Assembly (NCBI RefSeq): GCF_037974265.1
Contig: NZ_CP150233.1
Coordinates: 3,658,001 to 3,722,000, forward strand
From: Paenibacillus sp. FSL R5-0623
Lineage (GTDB): Bacteria > Bacillota > Bacilli > Paenibacillales > Paenibacillaceae
Direction of reading: 5' to 3'
DNA length: 64,000 nucleotides
Shown here: positions 62,000 to 64,000 of the stretch, one piece after another
How the letters are laid out: each line of letters opens with the position of its first letter
How positions within the stretch are numbered: position 1 is the first letter of the stretch
Position numbers and translations under genes: made by a program
Notes under the pieces: generated by a model
What the model was told of the DNA's origin: nothing
Databases searched by the model: none
The model's input: the letters and a program-made list of their open reading frames with translations, nothing else

Positions 62000-62351
62000 A
62001 TGGGATGCCATGGCATACACAGGGTAGGATCTGATACCAGTAAAGAAAACGTAACGATTGTCCTAAGTATACGATTGTATAACAAAGCGAAAGGGTCATC
62101 CCTCATAGGATGGCTCTAAAACTTGCTGTTACAGACAACACGGAGGACAGTATCGTAAACGAAGAAGGTCGATTGAACTAAAGGGAAACAATAGTTCCAT
62201 GAAACCAAAGGAGACCGCCGATCAACAGGATCGGTGGCTTTATTCGACTACCGGGCAGTAAAGTTTAGTTATAATCAACTTTTATCACCATAAAATAAAG
62301 TTCACTTGGTAAAATTGTGAAGTAAAAATCACATTAACTGGGGTGGATACT
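62000..62351 (+). other. Intergenic region before the APH-like gene
   Basis: Over 350 bases without a gene. It contains a GGATG/CATCC short repeat at about 62092-62115 and a hairpin CCGCCGATC (62215-62223) with GATCGGTGG (62229-62237) followed by CTTTATT, which looks like a remnant terminator. I see no coding stretch. The sequence may be what is left of a deleted gene. Confidence 0.4.
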
Positions 62352-63326
62352 ATGCTTTCTGAAGAAGATTATGCGAAGGTGGCGAAAGAAGCTTTACAGC
62401 AATACCCAATCTATTGGGAAAAACTTGTGTATCTCGGAAAGAGTGATAATGTTACATTTCAAGTTCAGACCAACGATGATCATCAAAAGTTTCTTATCAA
62501 AATCCATATCTCAACGATTTCCATTCAATCAAAAGGGAATATCGCATCAGAGCTTATTTGGCTTGAAGCTTTGGTTAAAGATACAAATCTCGTCGTACCT
62601 GCACCGGTCAGAAATCTTCAAGGTGATCTGGTAACAGAAATCTCAACTGATTTTAGCGAAAATACAATCATGCTGACTATTCATCATTGGATTCATGGAA
62701 GCGTACTTCAAAGAGAGCCAACAAGTAATGAAACTGAAAATTTAGCTCTCTTAATGGCGGCTCTACATAGACATTCTATGCAGTGGAATGCACCTGAAGG
62801 CTTTAATAGGCCAATATACAATTCTGATCATTTATATTCATCACTTAATCAATTAAAATGGTTAGTAAATTTAGAGCTTATCTCAAGTGAAGTGTTTGTT
62901 CATGTGGAAGAGTCAGCACATAAAATAGCAAATGTGATACAAAATCATAAACGTTTGCCAAGTAACTGGGGAGTTATTCATTCTGACCTTCATGAGAGTA
63001 ACTATGTATTTTATGACGATACTCCTCAACCTATAGATTTTTCGAATTGTGGCTATGGCTTTTATTTATTTGATATGGCTGAAACATTTTTGCATCTTTC
63101 ATCTGATAATAGGAAAGTATTTATTTCATCGTATAGCAAAGTAAATCAACTGGAAGAGAATTATGTCGAGTTATTGGAAGCATTTTTTATTTGGTCAATC
63201 ATTAGGACTTTTGCATTCCATTCTCTAAATCCAAATGAACAACAATCCATAGCGGCAAATTTTCCATCAGTTATTGAAAACTATTTTAGGAAATATCTTA
63301 AAGGAGAAATTTTTTTGTTAAACTAA
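62352..63326 (+). CDS. Aminoglycoside-phosphotransferase-like kinase (APH family)
   Basis: The 324-residue protein has the APH/choline-kinase fold: an N-lobe with FQVQTNDDHQKFLIKIH, a catalytic loop VIHSDLHESNYVFYDD (His-x-Asp-x4-Asn) and the metal-binding PIDFSNCGYGFYLFDMAE. It may phosphorylate an antibiotic, homoserine or another small molecule. The family is common in Paenibacillus without known substrates. ATG 62352 is chosen with GGGGTGG 5 bases upstream; GTG 62343 lies inside that region. Confidence 0.82.
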   Translation: MLSEEDYAKVAKEALQQYPIYWEKLVYLGKSDNVTFQVQTNDDHQKFLIKIHISTISIQSKGNIASELIWLEALVKDTNLVVPAPVRNLQGDLVTEISTDFSENTIMLTIHHWIHGSVLQREPTSNETENLALLMAALHRHSMQWNAPEGFNRPIYNSDHLYSSLNQLKWLVNLELISSEVFVHVEESAHKIANVIQNHKRLPSNWGVIHSDLHESNYVFYDDTPQPIDFSNCGYGFYLFDMAETFLHLSSDNRKVFISSYSKVNQLEENYVELLEAFFIWSIIRTFAFHSLNPNEQQSIAANFPSVIENYFRKYLKGEIFLLN

Positions 63327-63414
63327 GGAGTAGGTTAGTGTAATTTCCCGTTTTAGATAACGTGATAATATAAACAGAGTTCAAGACATGAATACAATAA
63401 ATGGAGGGGTAGGA

Positions 63415-63666
63415 TTGAACAAGTATGTGTTACATATAGTTGCAAGTGTAATTTGCATATTGTTACCTGCTGTTGGCCTCTTATATGTTTTGTGGGATAG
63501 CAACCAACCCAAAATAGGTCCTTTAGGAGACGGAATACCAAATTATCCTTCAATATCTCAATGGATATCTATTGGCTCTTCTTTTATTCTTGGAGTAGTT
63601 AATTTACCTCTTTCCATAATTCGATATAGACAAAAGGCTAAAGAAGATAACGGGCAGGATAGATGA
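63415..63666 (+). CDS. Small two-segment membrane protein
   Basis: The 83-residue protein has two membrane segments (YVLHIVASVICILLPAVGLL and WISIGSSFILGVVNLPLSII) and a positive, hydrophilic C-terminus (RYRQKAKEDNGQDR). TTG 63415 is favoured as start because GGAGGGG is 6 bases upstream; an in-frame ATG at 63388 overlaps that site. I do not recognise the family. Confidence 0.6.
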   Translation: MNKYVLHIVASVICILLPAVGLLYVLWDSNQPKIGPLGDGIPNYPSISQWISIGSSFILGVVNLPLSIIRYRQKAKEDNGQDR

Positions 63667-63743
63667 ATTTTGTGAATATACGCTAGGTATGCGAACGATA
63701 AAAACATAAACATTTTTCAAACAGGATGTAAAATGATCAGTTC

Positions 63744-63772
63744 TTGACTGTATGGTCAATAACTGATACATT
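63744..63772 (+). promoter_or_regulatory. Promoter/operator of the last TetR gene, giving a nearly leaderless mRNA
   Basis: TTGACT (63744-63749) and TACATT (63767-63772) have a 17-base spacer. The ATG follows only 6 bases after the -10 box, so transcription would begin at or next to the A of ATG. TTGACTGTATGGTCAA (63744-63759) carries TTGAC/GTCAA inverted half-sites over the -35 box, a possible autorepressor site. Confidence 0.5.
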
Positions 63773-63778
63773 AATCCC

Positions 63779-64000
63779 ATGAGCAGACCAAGAGAATTTG
63801 ATGTCGATCGTGTATTACAACAGTCTATGGAAGTGTTCTGGAATCAAGGCTTCAAAGCAACTTCTTATGAGGACCTTACGCGTACTACAGGAGTCAAAAA
63901 GCAAAGTTTGTACTGTGTTTTTAAAGACAAGCGGTCGTTGTTCCTGAAGGCGCTGGCACTTTACCGTGAACAGGTTATAGCGAAACTGAAACAGATTGAA
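63779..64000 (+). CDS. TetR-family regulator, 5' part only
   Basis: The first 74 codons read MSRPREFDVDRVLQQSMEVF and continue with a TetR helix-turn-helix (ATSYEDLTRTTGVKKQSLYCVFKDK, about residues 28-52), then run off the window. There is no Shine-Dalgarno sequence before the ATG. This group commonly controls a neighbouring oxidoreductase or efflux gene, which would lie beyond the right edge. Confidence 0.85.
   Translation, partial: MSRPREFDVDRVLQQSMEVFWNQGFKATSYEDLTRTTGVKKQSLYCVFKDKRSLFLKALALYREQVIAKLKQIE

Overview
The window looks like chromosomal DNA of a Paenibacillus-type endospore former. It has strong AGGAGG-type ribosome binding sites, a GerA/B/C germinant receptor, a CotF-like spore-coat operon, a CotH-family protein, LicT/RAT antitermination, a TPP riboswitch, YesM/YesN-type two-component signalling with Lpl-type sugar ABC transport, and several large plant-polysaccharide hydrolases. 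No rRNA, tRNA or CRISPR array was recognised. Many genes start with GTG or TTG, and several starts were reassigned from ribosome binding sites.

Layout. 1-2.1 kb: a truncated gene end and an ABC-F ribosome-protection ATPase with a candidate attenuator leader. 2.1-2.5 kb: a Gly/Pro-rich protein (minus strand). 2.6-7.2 kb: a complete beta-glucoside operon (promoter, cre, RAT/terminator, bglP, GH1 6-phospho-beta-glucosidase, licT). 7.4-10.1 kb: a secreted multidomain GH10 xylanase. 10.2-11.2 kb: TPP riboswitch plus tenA. 11.3-13.0 kb: CotH-like lipoprotein. 13.2-15.6 kb: minus-strand coat operon in which a zinc alcohol dehydrogenase sits between two pairs of CotF-like proteins. 15.7-19.1 kb: small helical protein, Yellow/royal-jelly-like protein, a hairpin-rich 38-codon ORF, CD3324-type regulator, nucleotidyltransferase. 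19.3 and 26.1 kb: two paralogous exported peptides with duplicated promoters, flanking the gerABC operon and an SDR/LysR group. 26.6-32.2 kb: an intracellular and a secreted GH32 fructanase. 32.2-35.0 kb: a gene graveyard holding a dead copy of the bglP leader, an IS3 fragment and three flavoenzyme genes damaged by deletions.

35.3-47.5 kb is a mannan/galactomannan utilisation locus: YesM/YesN sensor and regulator, secreted GH26 mannanase with an N-terminal carbohydrate-binding module, intracellular GH36 alpha-galactosidase, Lpl-type permeases and binding lipoprotein, and an intracellular GH26 mannanase. The two transcription starts of the locus share a duplicated upstream block, which suggests common control. 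The presumed order is extracellular cleavage, oligosaccharide uptake, then intracellular debranching and hydrolysis.

47.5-64 kb holds stress and housekeeping accessory genes: an IS200-type remnant, MarR with two nitroreductase-like proteins, a 2-hydroxyacid dehydrogenase divergent from an XRE-cupin regulator, a CynX/NimT-type MFS exporter, a BCCT transporter, a frameshifted pentapeptide-repeat gene, a secreted histidine phosphatase, an FAD monooxygenase divergent from its TetR, a GlsB-type membrane protein, an OmpR-type two-component system whose kinase seems to start at CTG, a lipoprotein, an APH-like kinase, and the start of a possibly leaderless TetR gene. No single system is demonstrably new. 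The best leads are the duplicated exported peptides, the ABC-F leader, the duplicated RAT and YesN-type control regions, and the hairpin family with compensatory changes next to an IS200 remnant.
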